Source: Ruegeria sp. R13_0
GTDB taxonomy: Bacteria; Pseudomonadota; Alphaproteobacteria; Rhodobacterales; Rhodobacteraceae
Assembly (NCBI RefSeq): GCF_017743995.1
Contig: NZ_JAGHRB010000001.1
Span: forward strand, 434,001-498,000
Direction: 5' to 3'
Length of the DNA stretch: 64,000 nucleotides
A program made the position numbers and the translations under genes. Each line of letters opens with the position of its first letter. Within the stretch, counting starts at the first letter, position 1. Positions 17,265-26,176 of this stretch are shown here, one piece after another. A model generated the notes under the pieces. It made no database searches. It saw nothing but the letters and a program-made list of their open reading frames with translations, and was not told the DNA's origin.

Positions 17265-18625
17265 CGCGCCAGTTTCAGCGTGGTTTCGAGGCCGGGATCG
17301 CAGTTGCGCGCTTTGAGCGCGCCGCCGTGCATCCGTGAGATTGCGGCCACCAAGGCAAGGCCCAGCCCGGCATTGCGCTCTGTCCGCGCGGGGTCCAGTG
17401 TTACGAATGGCTGCTGCAGGCGAGGAAGGTCCTGTTCCGGAACGCCCGGCCCTTCATCGCGCACGCTGACGCGGGTGCAGGCGATGTCCTCTGCGAGGGT
17501 CACGGTGATGGTCGAGTTCTCAGGCGCATAGCGCAATGCGTTGTCCAGAAGGTTGGACAAGGCCTGCGACAGCAGGGGGCGGTGGCCCTGAATGGGCTTG
17601 GCTTGACCTGAAACCTCAAGCCGAACATTTTGATCCGCCGCAACAGGCTCATAAAGGTCCACGACATCCGCAACCAGTTGGTGCAGATCGACATCCTCAA
17701 ACTGTTCGCGCCCCAGCCCGGCCTCGGCGCGTGAGATTTCGGTCAATTGCCCAAGCACACGTAGGACATGATCGACCTCGGTGGTGGCCCGAGCGATGTC
17801 GATCTCGCGATCCAGATCGCTCTTGTTGGGGTCGGACAGCGCCTCAACCCGTTGTTTCAACCGGGAAAGAGGGGATCGAAGGTCATGCGCAATCGAGTTG
17901 GAGGTCGTGCGCAGGTTGCTGATCAACTCTTCAATCCGGTCGAGCATGGTGTTCAAGGTCCCGGCGACCTGATCGAACTCATCTCCGGTGCCGCGTATAG
18001 GCATCCGACGGGAAAGATCACCCGAGACAATGTTCTCTGCCGTACTGGCGATGTCGGACAGGCGCGAAAACACCAGCCGGGTGAACAGCCATCCGGTCAA
18101 CAGGCTGAGGAGCAGGGCAATCCCGAGCGCCAGCGCGACCGAGCGCAGCAAGACGCGATCGAACTGCTGACGGGCAACGGCATCACGCCCGACGATAAGG
18201 CGCTCGCCACCGGGTAGGCGGATCGAGGCGGCAGAAACGGGCACCAGCTCGTCATTGTCGGCGCGACGCACCTCAAGATCGACCCAGCCACTGCCTGCCG
18301 TGATGTCCTCGGGCCATTGCTTGAGATTGCCCGCCAGTTTGTTGCCGAACCGGTCGGTCAAAAGATAAAGCGCGTCGCGTTCCGGGGCACTGGGCAGGCG
18401 GCGTTCAATGGCGGTGATAAGGCCAATGAGACCGCGCCGCTCATATTCATCGGCAAGCCCGGTCAGTTCCGCCGAGACGACCGAGCGTGTTTCGGATTCG
18501 ATGCTGCGATTGGCCGTCACATAGACCAAAGCCAGCACCGTCGCCGTCAGAATGGTGCTGAGAACCATGCTGGCGACGACAAGTCTTGTTCTGGAATTAT
18601 TTACCGAAAGCCGAAGGTTATCCAT
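17261..18625 (-). CDS. Sensor histidine kinase with HAMP domain
   Basis: Membrane sensor of 454 residues, partner of the response regulator encoded directly upstream (8-base overlap). Two membrane helices (about residues 14-37 and 162-185) flank a periplasmic domain of about 120 residues; HAMP follows (RLSDIASTAENIVSGDLSRR). The H box is NSIAHDLRSPLSRLKQRVE with His247, N box SNLLDNALRYAPE, G boxes VRDEGPGVPEQ and GLGLALVAAISRMHGG. The stop overlaps the end of the CYTH gene on the other strand. Ligand unknown. The downstream position of an htrA-type gene suggests an envelope-stress role like CpxA or EnvZ, which is only inference. Confidence 0.9.
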   Translation of the reverse strand: MDNLRLSVNNSRTRLVVASMVLSTILTATVLALVYVTANRSIESETRSVVSAELTGLADEYERRGLIGLITAIERRLPSAPERDALYLLTDRFGNKLAGNLKQWPEDITAGSGWVDLEVRRADNDELVPVSAASIRLPGGERLIVGRDAVARQQFDRVLLRSVALALGIALLLSLLTGWLFTRLVFSRLSDIASTAENIVSGDLSRRMPIRGTGDEFDQVAGTLNTMLDRIEELISNLRTTSNSIAHDLRSPLSRLKQRVEALSDPNKSDLDREIDIARATTEVDHVLRVLGQLTEISRAEAGLGREQFEDVDLHQLVADVVDLYEPVAADQNVRLEVSGQAKPIQGHRPLLSQALSNLLDNALRYAPENSTITVTLAEDIACTRVSVRDEGPGVPEQDLPRLQQPFVTLDPARTERNAGLGLALVAAISRMHGGALKARNCDPGLETTLKLAR

Positions 18626-19298
18626 CAGACATCATGTAACCCGCGCCCCGGACGGTTTCAATCAGCGGTACATCTCCGCCTTCGTCCAGTTGCCGCCGCA
18701 GTTTCGAGATGTGGACGTCCACGACGTTGGTGTTCGGGTCGAAGTGATAGTCCCAAACGCCCTCGAGCAGCATGGTCCGTGACACTACGCGGTTCTTGCG
18801 GCGCAGGAAGAATTCAAGGATCTGGAATTCGCGCGGGGTCAATGAGATCTCTTGCCCGTCGCGTGTGACCTTGCGGGTCAGCAAATCCATCTCAAGGTCC
18901 TTGCAGGTCAGGGTCGGTGTTTCTTCGGCGTCCTGCGGGCGGCGCAGCAGCGCCTCGATTCGCGCATGCAGTTCCTGGAACGAGAAGGGTTTGACCAGAT
19001 AATCATCCGCACCCGAACGTAGCCCTTTGACGCGTTCGTCAACGGCGCTCATGGCAGTTAGCATCAGTACCGGCGTTTTCAGCCCGGCAGCGCGCATGGA
19101 TTTGATCAGGGACAAGCCATCCAATCCGGGCAGCATCCGGTCCAGAACAATAGCGTCAAAACCTCCGTCAGTGGCGTGATACAGCCCTTCGCGGCCATCT
19201 GCGGCAACCTCGACCACATAGCCTTCTTCGCTGAATCCCTTCGCGATGAAGTCCCGTGTATCTGCGTCATCTTCGACGATCAGCAGGCGTCTGCTCAT
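18618..19298 (-). CDS. OmpR/PhoB-family response regulator
   Basis: DNA-binding response regulator of 226 residues. The receiver domain has the acidic pair VEDDAD, the phosphorylation site VLDRMLPGLDG (Asp53), the switch Thr in LMLTAMSAVDERVKG and Lys in YLVKPFSFQEL. The C-terminal winged helix has TPREFQILEFFLRRKNRVVS and VDVHISKLRRQLDEG, typical of OmpR-type output. It is read before the histidine kinase gene in one operon. Targets are unknown; an inverted repeat in the promoter of the adjacent htrA gene is a candidate site. Confidence 0.94.
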   Translation of the reverse strand: MSRRLLIVEDDADTRDFIAKGFSEEGYVVEVAADGREGLYHATDGGFDAIVLDRMLPGLDGLSLIKSMRAAGLKTPVLMLTAMSAVDERVKGLRSGADDYLVKPFSFQELHARIEALLRRPQDAEETPTLTCKDLEMDLLTRKVTRDGQEISLTPREFQILEFFLRRKNRVVSRTMLLEGVWDYHFDPNTNVVDVHISKLRRQLDEGGDVPLIETVRGAGYMMSDG

Positions 19299-19369
19299 GA
19301 GGGAGGCTCCTTTCTATTCGAATTTAAACACAATTTATGGCCAAAGCACATGGCCTGAGGAAAACACGA

Positions 19370-19395
19370 GCCGGGTGCGTCCTTGCGCACCCGGC
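19370..19395 (-). terminator. Hairpin terminator after htrA
   Basis: Ten-pair stem GCCGGGTGCG/CGCACCCGGC with a six-base loop, about 85 bases beyond the htrA stop. On the minus strand TCGTGTTTTCC follows the stem, so it probably ends htrA transcription before the response-regulator gene. Confidence 0.7.
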
Positions 19396-19478
19396 ACGCC
19401 CGGCGAATTGCGGACAAACCAATCCGCCAGGAGGCGCGCACCAGATCTCCCCATCATGTGGCGCGCGCGGGCCTGAGG

Positions 19479-20915
19479 TCAGACGATTTCAACCGCCACG
19501 AAGATCTGGTTGCCTCCGCGGTTGATCAGCACGAGGGCAGGGTCCGTCTTCTCGCTGTCCAAAGCCGCCTTGAGGGCATCCGGCGATGCGGTTTCCTGGC
19601 TACCCAGTTTGACGATCACATCGCCCCGCTGCAGACCGGCCTTGGCTGCAGGGCTGTCGGGCTTCAGATCGGTCACGACGACCCCGTCGATCCCTTCGCC
19701 AACACCCATTTCTGCGCGTGCGGCCTCGGTCAGTGGGGTAACGGTGACGCCGAGCGATGTGCCCGAGACCTCGGCTTCGACCGGCGCGTCCGTCTGGGCA
19801 GACGCCGTCTGGTGTTGGCCGATGGTCAGCTCCAGCTGCTGCTCGGTGCCATCCCGCAGGACAGTCAGAACGCTGTCGGTGCCTACTTTGGTGGTGCCCA
19901 CAAGGAGAGGCAGGTCGCTGCTGTTGTCCACGGGTTCATTGTTGAAGCTCAGGATCACATCGCCTTGCTGCAAAACACCATCCGCCGGGCTGTCAGTCAC
20001 GACATCGGACACCAGCGCGCCGGTTGAAGCGTCGATGCCCAACGCAGCTGCCAATTCAGGGCTGACATTCTGGATCGAAACACCCAGCCATCCGCGGCTG
20101 ATCTCTCCATCATCGCGCAGATCGGTCGTGATGTGATCCACGATGTTGGATGTAACGGCGAAACCCAACCCGACCGAACCGCCGCTTGGTGAGTAAATGG
20201 CTGAATTCACGCCGATAACCTCGCCCTCCATGTTGAACAGCGGGCCACCCGAATTGCCTTTGTTGATGGCGGCATCGGTCTGGATGAATTCGGCGTATGG
20301 TCCTTGCGAAATATTGCGCCCTTTGGCGGACACGATGCCGGTGGTGACGGTGGAACTCAGACCGAAGGGGTTGCCGATGGCCACGACGTCTTCACCGACG
20401 CGGATCACGTCGCTGTCACCCAGAGTCACTGCTTGCAGCTCAGCCTCTGGCTCGATCTTCAGGACGGCGATATCGGTCAACGGGTCGGTACCGACGACCT
20501 TAGCGTCATATGTGCGATCGTCGCTCAGACGGACTGTGATGGTTGAGGCATTGTCGACCACGTGATGGTTCGTGACGATGTAGCCCTCGGCATCCAGGAC
20601 AAAACCGGATCCCAGTCCCTGGGCCGGACCGCGCTGTGGCATGTCGAAGCCTTCGGGCGCTCCGAACCTTTTGAAGAACTCACCAAAGGGGTGGTTTTCC
20701 AGATCAAATTCCGGACCCCGAGCGGGCGTCGCGACCGCGTCCTGTTCGGCAATAATGGTCACGACCGAAGGCGAGACCGTCTCGACCAGATCGGCCAGCG
20801 CTTCATCAGCCATCGAGGGCAGGGCCGTTGTGGCCAGCAGGGCTGCGCCCAAGGCACTGGCGCCAACCCAGCTGGATTTGCTTGGCAATAATAGTGAGGA
20901 TTTACGGATGCTCAT
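19479..20915 (-). CDS. HtrA/DegP-family periplasmic serine protease
   Basis: Do-family protease/chaperone of the cell envelope, 478 residues. Signal peptide: VGASALGAALLATTALPSMA. The trypsin-like domain has the triad His118 (TNHHVVDN), Asp148 (DPLTDIAVLKI) and Ser222 (NKGNSGGPLF). Two PDZ domains follow (SRGWLGVSIQNVSPELAAAL and GVTVTPLTEAARAEMGVGEG are their entries). ATG 20915 has AGGAG at the right distance; an upstream in-frame GTG at 20933 would cover this ribosome site. Upstream is a long non-coding region with an AATTAAG inverted repeat. Proximity to the two-component pair suggests stress-controlled expression. Confidence 0.94.
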   Translation of the reverse strand: MSIRKSSLLLPSKSSWVGASALGAALLATTALPSMADEALADLVETVSPSVVTIIAEQDAVATPARGPEFDLENHPFGEFFKRFGAPEGFDMPQRGPAQGLGSGFVLDAEGYIVTNHHVVDNASTITVRLSDDRTYDAKVVGTDPLTDIAVLKIEPEAELQAVTLGDSDVIRVGEDVVAIGNPFGLSSTVTTGIVSAKGRNISQGPYAEFIQTDAAINKGNSGGPLFNMEGEVIGVNSAIYSPSGGSVGLGFAVTSNIVDHITTDLRDDGEISRGWLGVSIQNVSPELAAALGIDASTGALVSDVVTDSPADGVLQQGDVILSFNNEPVDNSSDLPLLVGTTKVGTDSVLTVLRDGTEQQLELTIGQHQTASAQTDAPVEAEVSGTSLGVTVTPLTEAARAEMGVGEGIDGVVVTDLKPDSPAAKAGLQRGDVIVKLGSQETASPDALKAALDSEKTDPALVLINRGGNQIFVAVEIV

Positions 20916-20940
20916 TTTTTGTCTCCTGTTCACGTCGCGC

Positions 20941-21019
20941 GAATTAAGGCGCGCGTTGAAACAGCAAATGAGCCCTCAATCTGTGTCTTTCCTGACTGAT
21001 GAATTAAGAAAACTTAATT
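20941..21019. repeat. GAATTAAG copies and AATTAAG inverted repeat upstream of htrA
   Basis: GAATTAAG occurs at 20941-20948 and at 21001-21008, 60 bases apart. The second copy is part of a perfect inverted repeat AATTAAG-AAAA-CTTAATT (21002-21019). Position 26-105 bases before the htrA start suits regulator binding. No matching known operator is claimed. Confidence 0.5.
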
Positions 21020-21462
21020 TTGCCACAAAGCACATGTTCCGTGTCGTCGGAACGCAGTCTGGATTCGCGAATTCAGGCCTGCTGGCGCGCCGCGAATCGG
21101 AGGATTGTTGCTGAATTGGCTGTCAAACTTTGAATTTGATTGAATTGAATATTGAGCATGAACAAACGGCGAGCCGTTTGGCATTGTTTTTGGGCACTCT
21201 ACCTAAGGTAGAAGGTGGCCGGAGAGAACTCAGAAGACAACAGCTAATTTCTTGCAATTGCGTGGTTATTAAAGAATAAGACTATGTTTAATGGGGTTGT
21301 TTTCAATATCCCGTCCAGCGGAAATCCCCTTAAGGTTGATCTTGACGCAACGAGATGTTGCCTAAAAACCAAACTGAGACGTCCCTAGTTAACCGTTTCT
21401 TCCAATTTTACGTTGTTTCGAAGCATCGGATCAGCAAATATGGACCTGCCCAAGTGAGGGGG

Positions 21463-21492
21463 AGCCAAAGGCACTAGGGGGTGCCCGTGGCT
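21463..21492 (+). other. Two-step hairpin in non-coding region (possible structured RNA)
   Basis: Outer stem AGCCA/TGGCT (21463-21467 with 21488-21492) and inner stem GGCAC/GTGCC (21470-21474 with 21481-21485) are separated by AA/CG and capped by TAGGGG. It lies in otherwise gene-free DNA about 140 bases before a terminator-like hairpin on the plus strand. Confidence 0.35.
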
Positions 21493-21628
21493 TGCTCAGT
21501 CTTAAAGCGCTGGTGGCATGTTAACGAGGGGGTCTTGTTTAGGTTTTAGCTGCTGTACGCCTGACCACCTGTATAGGTGTTTTGGTTTAGCTTTATTGAT
21601 TGCTGAAAGTGGTAGTCCTGTTTTGGGC

Positions 21629-21664
21629 ACACGACCCGGTCTTTAACGACCGGGTCGTGTTCGT
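21629..21664. terminator. Strong hairpin at the end of the MobA-like gene
   Basis: Perfect 13-pair stem ACACGACCCGGTC/GACCGGGTCGTGT with loop TTTAAC, starting 4 bases past the stop of the minus-strand gene. A weak T-run (TCGTTT) follows only on the plus strand, so it may end a plus-strand RNA as well as, or rather than, the minus-strand gene. Confidence 0.7.
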
Positions 21665-22264
21665 TTACGACCCTCGTTTTCTGAGCCAGTCCGCCCATGC
21701 CTCGGGTGTGTCGAGGTCAAGCAGGGCGTTTTCACCGGGAAGACGTGTCAGGTGGGCCTTGTCCTTATGCGCGCGAATGACGGATTGGGCGCCTTGATCT
21801 CCGGTCAGGTTCCGAAGTTCGGGAAAAAGCTGGCGATCAAAGATCACGGGATGACCGGGTTTGCCAGCCGATGTCGCCCCGCGCCAGATCAGATGGTCGG
21901 GATTGGCGCGTCTGGCGTTCTGCACAGTGCGCAGGTCGTTCGCGGTCAGCTCAGGTAAATCCGCCAGCAGCACCATGACGGCCGGCGCAGCGTTATGCAC
22001 TTGGGCCAGCGCGCCGCGCAGACTGGCGTTCATGCCTTCTGCCGCATCCGCAATTGGGACCTTCTGCACATCCAAACCGTCCAGCGCATCGTAGCGCGCA
22101 TGAGGGCGGGGAGGGAGCGCAACGATCACCGGTCCGACCTCCAAGGCCGTCATGGCAGATCGCCGCAAAAGGGGCATGCCGTCGACCGCCTGCAGCAGCT
22201 TGTCTGCACCGCGCATGCGTCGAGATTGCCCTGCCGCAAGCAGTATGATGGGTATGTCTGTCAT
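21665..22264 (-). CDS. MobA/MocA-like nucleotidyltransferase
   Basis: Rossmann-like NTP transferase of 199 residues. The nucleotide-binding loop is IILLAAGQSRRMRGADKLLQ, followed by VMVLLADLPELTANDLR (metal-binding Asp in ADLPELT) and GKPGHPVIFDRQLFPEL, which resemble MocA, the molybdenum cofactor cytidylyltransferase, more than MobA. It probably attaches CMP or GMP to molybdopterin, as expected next to molybdoenzyme genes, but none is near, so the exact substrate is uncertain. Monocistronic between hairpin and flavoenzyme gene (31-base gap to the latter's stop). Confidence 0.82.
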   Translation of the reverse strand: MTDIPIILLAAGQSRRMRGADKLLQAVDGMPLLRRSAMTALEVGPVIVALPPRPHARYDALDGLDVQKVPIADAAEGMNASLRGALAQVHNAAPAVMVLLADLPELTANDLRTVQNARRANPDHLIWRGATSAGKPGHPVIFDRQLFPELRNLTGDQGAQSVIRAHKDKAHLTRLPGENALLDLDTPEAWADWLRKRGS

Positions 22265-22295
22265 GGGGGCAACATGCCGTCCGGTTGCAGCGTTG

Positions 22296-24713
22296 TCAGC
22301 CCCTCATTCGGTCGCCCTCAGGATCAAATAGCGGAGTCGAGATCACCCGCGCGGTCCGCATCTGACCGAGGATTTCGATCCGAACCTCCAGCCCGTCCTT
22401 AATGCGGTCCGTCGGAAGGAACCCCATCGCGACCGAGGTTTGGGCATAGTGGGAATAGCCGCCTGAGGTGCAAAAACCGACGACCTCTCCGTCTAGCCAG
22501 ATCGGCTCGTAAGCGTTCACATCCGCATCTTCAGCCTCGACCTCGAAGGCGACCAGTTTGCGCGCCGTACCGCTTTGCCGCTCTGCCTCGGCCGTTGCTC
22601 GACCAATGAAGTCGGTGTTTTTGGAGAACGAAATGAACCGGTCCAGCCCCGTTTCTGCGGCTGTGTAGTCCGGAGAAAATTCACGCATCCACGAGCCGAA
22701 GAACTTGTCCAGACGCAAGGACATCATGGCGCGCATTCCGAAAGGCACCATCCCGTGGGGCTGTCCGGCCTCCCACAAGGTCCACCAGAGCTGTCGTTGC
22801 GCCATTGGATCGCAATAGATCTCATAGCCCAGATCGCCGGTGTAGCTGACCCGCTGCACGAGGCAATCCGTCATGCCGATCGTCATCGGACGCACGTCAA
22901 GGAACCGGAGGGTCGAGACATCCTCGCGCGTGCAGGCGGCAAGAACCTCGGTTGCTCTAGGGCCCGCGATTTGGAAGCCATTCAGCTGGTCGCTGATATT
23001 GCTGATTGAGACGTCCTCAGCTGCGTTCTGCTGGAACCAACGCATGTGGTAGGCTTGGCTGCCGTATGAGGCGGTCAGGCGGAAGTCAGTCTCACTCAGG
23101 CAAGACACGGTAAAATCGCCGATCAGCTTGCCTCTCGATGACAGCATTGGGGTCAGGGAGACACGGCCCGGTTGTGGGATACGTCCCGCCATGATCCGAT
23201 CCAGCCACGCGCGGGCATTCGGTCCCAAGATGCGGTACTTGCCGAAATTGTGGACCTCGTTGATACCCACACCTTCGCGGACAGCGCGGACCTCGCGCCC
23301 CGTGGCGTCAAACGCGTCCGAGCGTCGGAAGGAGGGGGTTTCATAACTCGCCTCATCGCCTTGCGCGAAGTAGTTCGGCACCTCCAGCCCATATTGCTGA
23401 CCCCAGACTGCGCCGAGATCACTGAAAATGTCATACATCGGCGTGGTGCGGTTGGGTCGCGCGGCGGGCAGTTCCTCGTTCGGGTAGGCGACGCTGAATC
23501 GTTTCTGATAGTTCTCGATGACCTTCGGGCGGGTATAGCCGGGGCTGATCCAGTCGCCGAACCGCGCCACATCCATGGCGAACACATCGCGCTCCGGCTC
23601 GCCTTCGATCATCCACTGCGCCAGTGTCAGGCCAACGCCGCCACCCTGGCTGAACCCGGCCATGACACCGCAAGCAGACCAATAGTTGCGCATCCCGGGC
23701 ACCGGCCCGACCAGAGGGTTCCCGTCCGGCGCAAATGTGAACGGGCCGTGGATCACCGATTTCACCCCGGCCTCGGCCAGAACAGGGAAGCGGTAATAGG
23801 CGAACTCGATACTGTCGGTGATCTTGTCATAGTCATCGGGCAGCAGCTCATGCCCGAATTCCCACGGCGTTCCGTCCACGGCCCAAGGCTTGCAGGGTTG
23901 TTCGTAGAACCCAATGCACAGGCCGCGCCCTTCCTGTCGAAGGTAGCTCTCACCAGCAGGGTCCATCACGTGTGGATGCTCTCCGCCCGCGTTGATGATG
24001 GTCTCGATCTGAGGGATCGAGTCGGTGACCAGATATTGATGCTCCATCGGATGTAGCGGGAAATAGACACCCGCCATTGCACCGACCTCACGCGCCCAGA
24101 GGCCTCCCGCGTTGACGATATGCTCGGCATGGATCGTGCCCTTGTCGGTGACCACATCCCAGGTGCCATCCGCGCGTTGGTTGGTTTCGCGCACCATACA
24201 ATGCGTCTCGATCGTGGCCCCACCCATCCGCGCAGCCTTGGCATAGGCATGGGTCGTGCCCGATGGGTCCAGGTGCCCGTCCAGCGGATCATAGAGCGCG
24301 CCGATAATGCCGTCGGTATTGGTGATCGGCGCGATTTTCTTGATCTCATCCGGGCCGACGATTTCGGTTTCGAGCCCCATGAACCGATGCTTGGCGCGTT
24401 CGGCCAGCAGCATGTCGAACCGATCCTGATTGTCTGCCAGGGTTACGCCGCCTACATGGTGCAGCCCGCAGGACATGCCGGTGATCTCTTCCAACTCTTT
24501 ATACAGCCGGATCGTATAGCCCTGCAGCGCCGCCATGTTGGTGTCGCCGTTCAGAGTATGAAACCCGCCCGCCGCGTGCCAGGTCGAGCCCGAAGTCAGC
24601 TCGGACCGTTCAAGCAGCATCACATCGGACCACCCCAGTTTGGTCAGGTGATACAGAACCGAGCAGCCAACAACGCCGCCCCCTATGACCGCCACGCGGG
24701 TTTGCAGTTTCAT
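22296..24713 (-). CDS. FAD-dependent oxidoreductase with GcvT domains (sarcosine/dimethylglycine dehydrogenase-like)
   Basis: Flavoenzyme of 805 residues that probably demethylates an N-methylated glycine-type substrate and passes the one-carbon unit to tetrahydrofolate. Domains: FAD-binding DAO (RVAVIGGGVVGCSVLYHL at the start; SGSTWHAAGG with His46, the covalent FAD histidine position in this family) to about residue 370, a middle FAO_M segment, then GcvT N and C domains (about 430-800; LGYEIYCDP and GSWMREFSPDYTAAE fit). The longer reading frame to 24779 starts inside the upstream spacer; the ATG at 24713 opens directly on the FAD motif. Sarcosine, dimethylglycine or a related amine cannot be told apart. 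Common in Roseobacters that use osmolytes. Confidence 0.88.
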   Translation of the reverse strand: MKLQTRVAVIGGGVVGCSVLYHLTKLGWSDVMLLERSELTSGSTWHAAGGFHTLNGDTNMAALQGYTIRLYKELEEITGMSCGLHHVGGVTLADNQDRFDMLLAERAKHRFMGLETEIVGPDEIKKIAPITNTDGIIGALYDPLDGHLDPSGTTHAYAKAARMGGATIETHCMVRETNQRADGTWDVVTDKGTIHAEHIVNAGGLWAREVGAMAGVYFPLHPMEHQYLVTDSIPQIETIINAGGEHPHVMDPAGESYLRQEGRGLCIGFYEQPCKPWAVDGTPWEFGHELLPDDYDKITDSIEFAYYRFPVLAEAGVKSVIHGPFTFAPDGNPLVGPVPGMRNYWSACGVMAGFSQGGGVGLTLAQWMIEGEPERDVFAMDVARFGDWISPGYTRPKVIENYQKRFSVAYPNEELPAARPNRTTPMYDIFSDLGAVWGQQYGLEVPNYFAQGDEASYETPSFRRSDAFDATGREVRAVREGVGINEVHNFGKYRILGPNARAWLDRIMAGRIPQPGRVSLTPMLSSRGKLIGDFTVSCLSETDFRLTASYGSQAYHMRWFQQNAAEDVSISNISDQLNGFQIAGPRATEVLAACTREDVSTLRFLDVRPMTIGMTDCLVQRVSYTGDLGYEIYCDPMAQRQLWWTLWEAGQPHGMVPFGMRAMMSLRLDKFFGSWMREFSPDYTAAETGLDRFISFSKNTDFIGRATAEAERQSGTARKLVAFEVEAEDADVNAYEPIWLDGEVVGFCTSGGYSHYAQTSVAMGFLPTDRIKDGLEVRIEILGQMRTARVISTPLFDPEGDRMRG

Positions 24714-24805
24714 GAAAGACTCCCAGATTTTCTGGAAGTCTGACCGGAGGCTCCGGGGGTGCAAGTGTAAAAACGACAAATAATGTCGCGCACGTCATCC
24801 CGCGC

Positions 24806-26113
24806 TTAGAGAGGTCTGATCTTCAGCTCCGTCACCCGGTTGCCCTCGCGCGCGGTAACCTCGAACCGGAACCCGTGGAAGGAAAACACCTGACCGACCA
24901 CGGGGATCATCTGTGCCTCATGTATCACAAGGCCAGCGACGGTGTTCGCCTCTTCATCCGGCAGGGACCAGTCAAGGGCACGGTTGACGTCGCGGATGGT
25001 CATGGCCCCTTCGACCAGGAACTGGCCGTCCTCGGTTCGGGTGACGGGAACCTCTTCCTCAATGTCGAACTCGTCGGCGATTTCACCAACGATTTCTTCG
25101 AGAATATCCTCAAGCGTGATCAGGCCGCGCAGCGATCCATATTCGTCGACCACCAGGGCAAAGTGGCTGCGAATGCGCAGGAACTCTCGCATCTGGTCGT
25201 CCAGAGTGGTGGTTTCCGGCACGAAATAGGGATCGTTTGCCACTTTGGTGATGTCGAACCCGGCCAAACGGTCCGAATTGCTCTCGGATCCGCCGACCTG
25301 AGCATACATCGCACGGAACAGGTCTTTGGCATGAACCACGCCGATGATGTTTTCGGGCTCGTCACGGAAGACGGGCAGGCGGGTGTGACGGCTTTGCAGG
25401 CATTGTTCCAGAATGGCATCCGGCTCCGCATCGGCGTCGATCATCTCGATGTTCGAACGGTGGAGCATGATCTCCTCAACCGCGCGATCCCCCAGATCCA
25501 ATGCGCCTAGAATGCGGTCGCGGTCTTCTTTCTCGACCACGCCTTCGGAATGGCCCAGCTGCAACGCGCCTGCGATTTCCTCGCGCACGGCGAGGATGTT
25601 GCTATCGGGGTCGATCTGGACACCGAAAATGCGCAAGACGCCGCGCACCAACAGGCGTACCGCGGCCACGATGGGTGAGAAAACGGTGACGACGACGCTG
25701 ATGATCGGGGCCACGGCAGAGGCGGCTTTTTCCGAATTGGTGATGGCATAGGTCTTGGGCAGAACTTCGGCAAAGATCAGAACCAGCAGGGTCATGACCA
25801 GTGTGGCCAGCGCCACGCCGCTTTCTCCGAACAGTCGGGTGAACAGGGCCGTCGCCAACGAGGCCGCAAGGATGTTCACCAAGTTGTTGCCCAGCAGGAC
25901 CGAGCCGATCAGCCTCTCATTGTCATCGGTGATATCGAGCGCTTTTTGCGCCCCACGAGAGCCTTTGTCGGCCTGTGCCCTCAGCTTCCCTCGGGACGAT
26001 GCGGTCAGCGCTGTTTCTGAGCCTGAGAAAAAGCCCGAAAGGACAAGCAAAAGCAGGATAGCGCCAGTGGTAAACCAGAATGCGCCGTCGATCAGAGAGG
26101 ATGTGGGTTCCAT
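24806..26113 (-). CDS. CNNM/CorC-type membrane protein with CBS domains
   Basis: Hemolysin-C-like family (435 residues) involved in Mg2+/Co2+ transport or resistance. Layout: DUF21/CNNM membrane domain (residues about 10-195; FFSGSETALTASSRGKLRAQ is the conserved start), two CBS repeats (about 210-340; LPVFRDEPENIIGVVHAKDL and RSHFALVVDEYGSLRGLITL) and the small CorC_HlyC C-terminal domain (EGAMTIRDVNRALDWSLPDE onward). The acidic ligand residues in the CNNM core cannot be judged without alignment. It starts 63 bases after the end of xerD, same strand, so could be co-transcribed with it. Confidence 0.9.
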   Translation of the reverse strand: MEPTSSLIDGAFWFTTGAILLLLVLSGFFSGSETALTASSRGKLRAQADKGSRGAQKALDITDDNERLIGSVLLGNNLVNILAASLATALFTRLFGESGVALATLVMTLLVLIFAEVLPKTYAITNSEKAASAVAPIISVVVTVFSPIVAAVRLLVRGVLRIFGVQIDPDSNILAVREEIAGALQLGHSEGVVEKEDRDRILGALDLGDRAVEEIMLHRSNIEMIDADAEPDAILEQCLQSRHTRLPVFRDEPENIIGVVHAKDLFRAMYAQVGGSESNSDRLAGFDITKVANDPYFVPETTTLDDQMREFLRIRSHFALVVDEYGSLRGLITLEDILEEIVGEIADEFDIEEEVPVTRTEDGQFLVEGAMTIRDVNRALDWSLPDEEANTVAGLVIHEAQMIPVVGQVFSFHGFRFEVTAREGNRVTELKIRPL

Positions 26114-26176
26114 CGGTCCTTGGTTGTTCGTGTTTCTGCACCCGTTATGGGGATGCGGACCCTTGCAATCAAGGGG

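Larger units (their letters stand above)
20916..21664. other. Long non-coding region between htrA and the MobA-like gene
   Basis: About 750 bases with no convincing gene on either strand, visibly more AT-rich (21115-21420) than the surrounding coding sequence. It holds the htrA promoter side on the left, an AATTAAG inverted repeat, a two-step hairpin near 21463-21492, a short CACCT/AGGTG hairpin followed by TTTT near 21566-21583, and a 13-pair terminator-like hairpin at 21629-21660. This layout would suit a small RNA gene, but no known RNA family was recognised. Confidence 0.6.
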
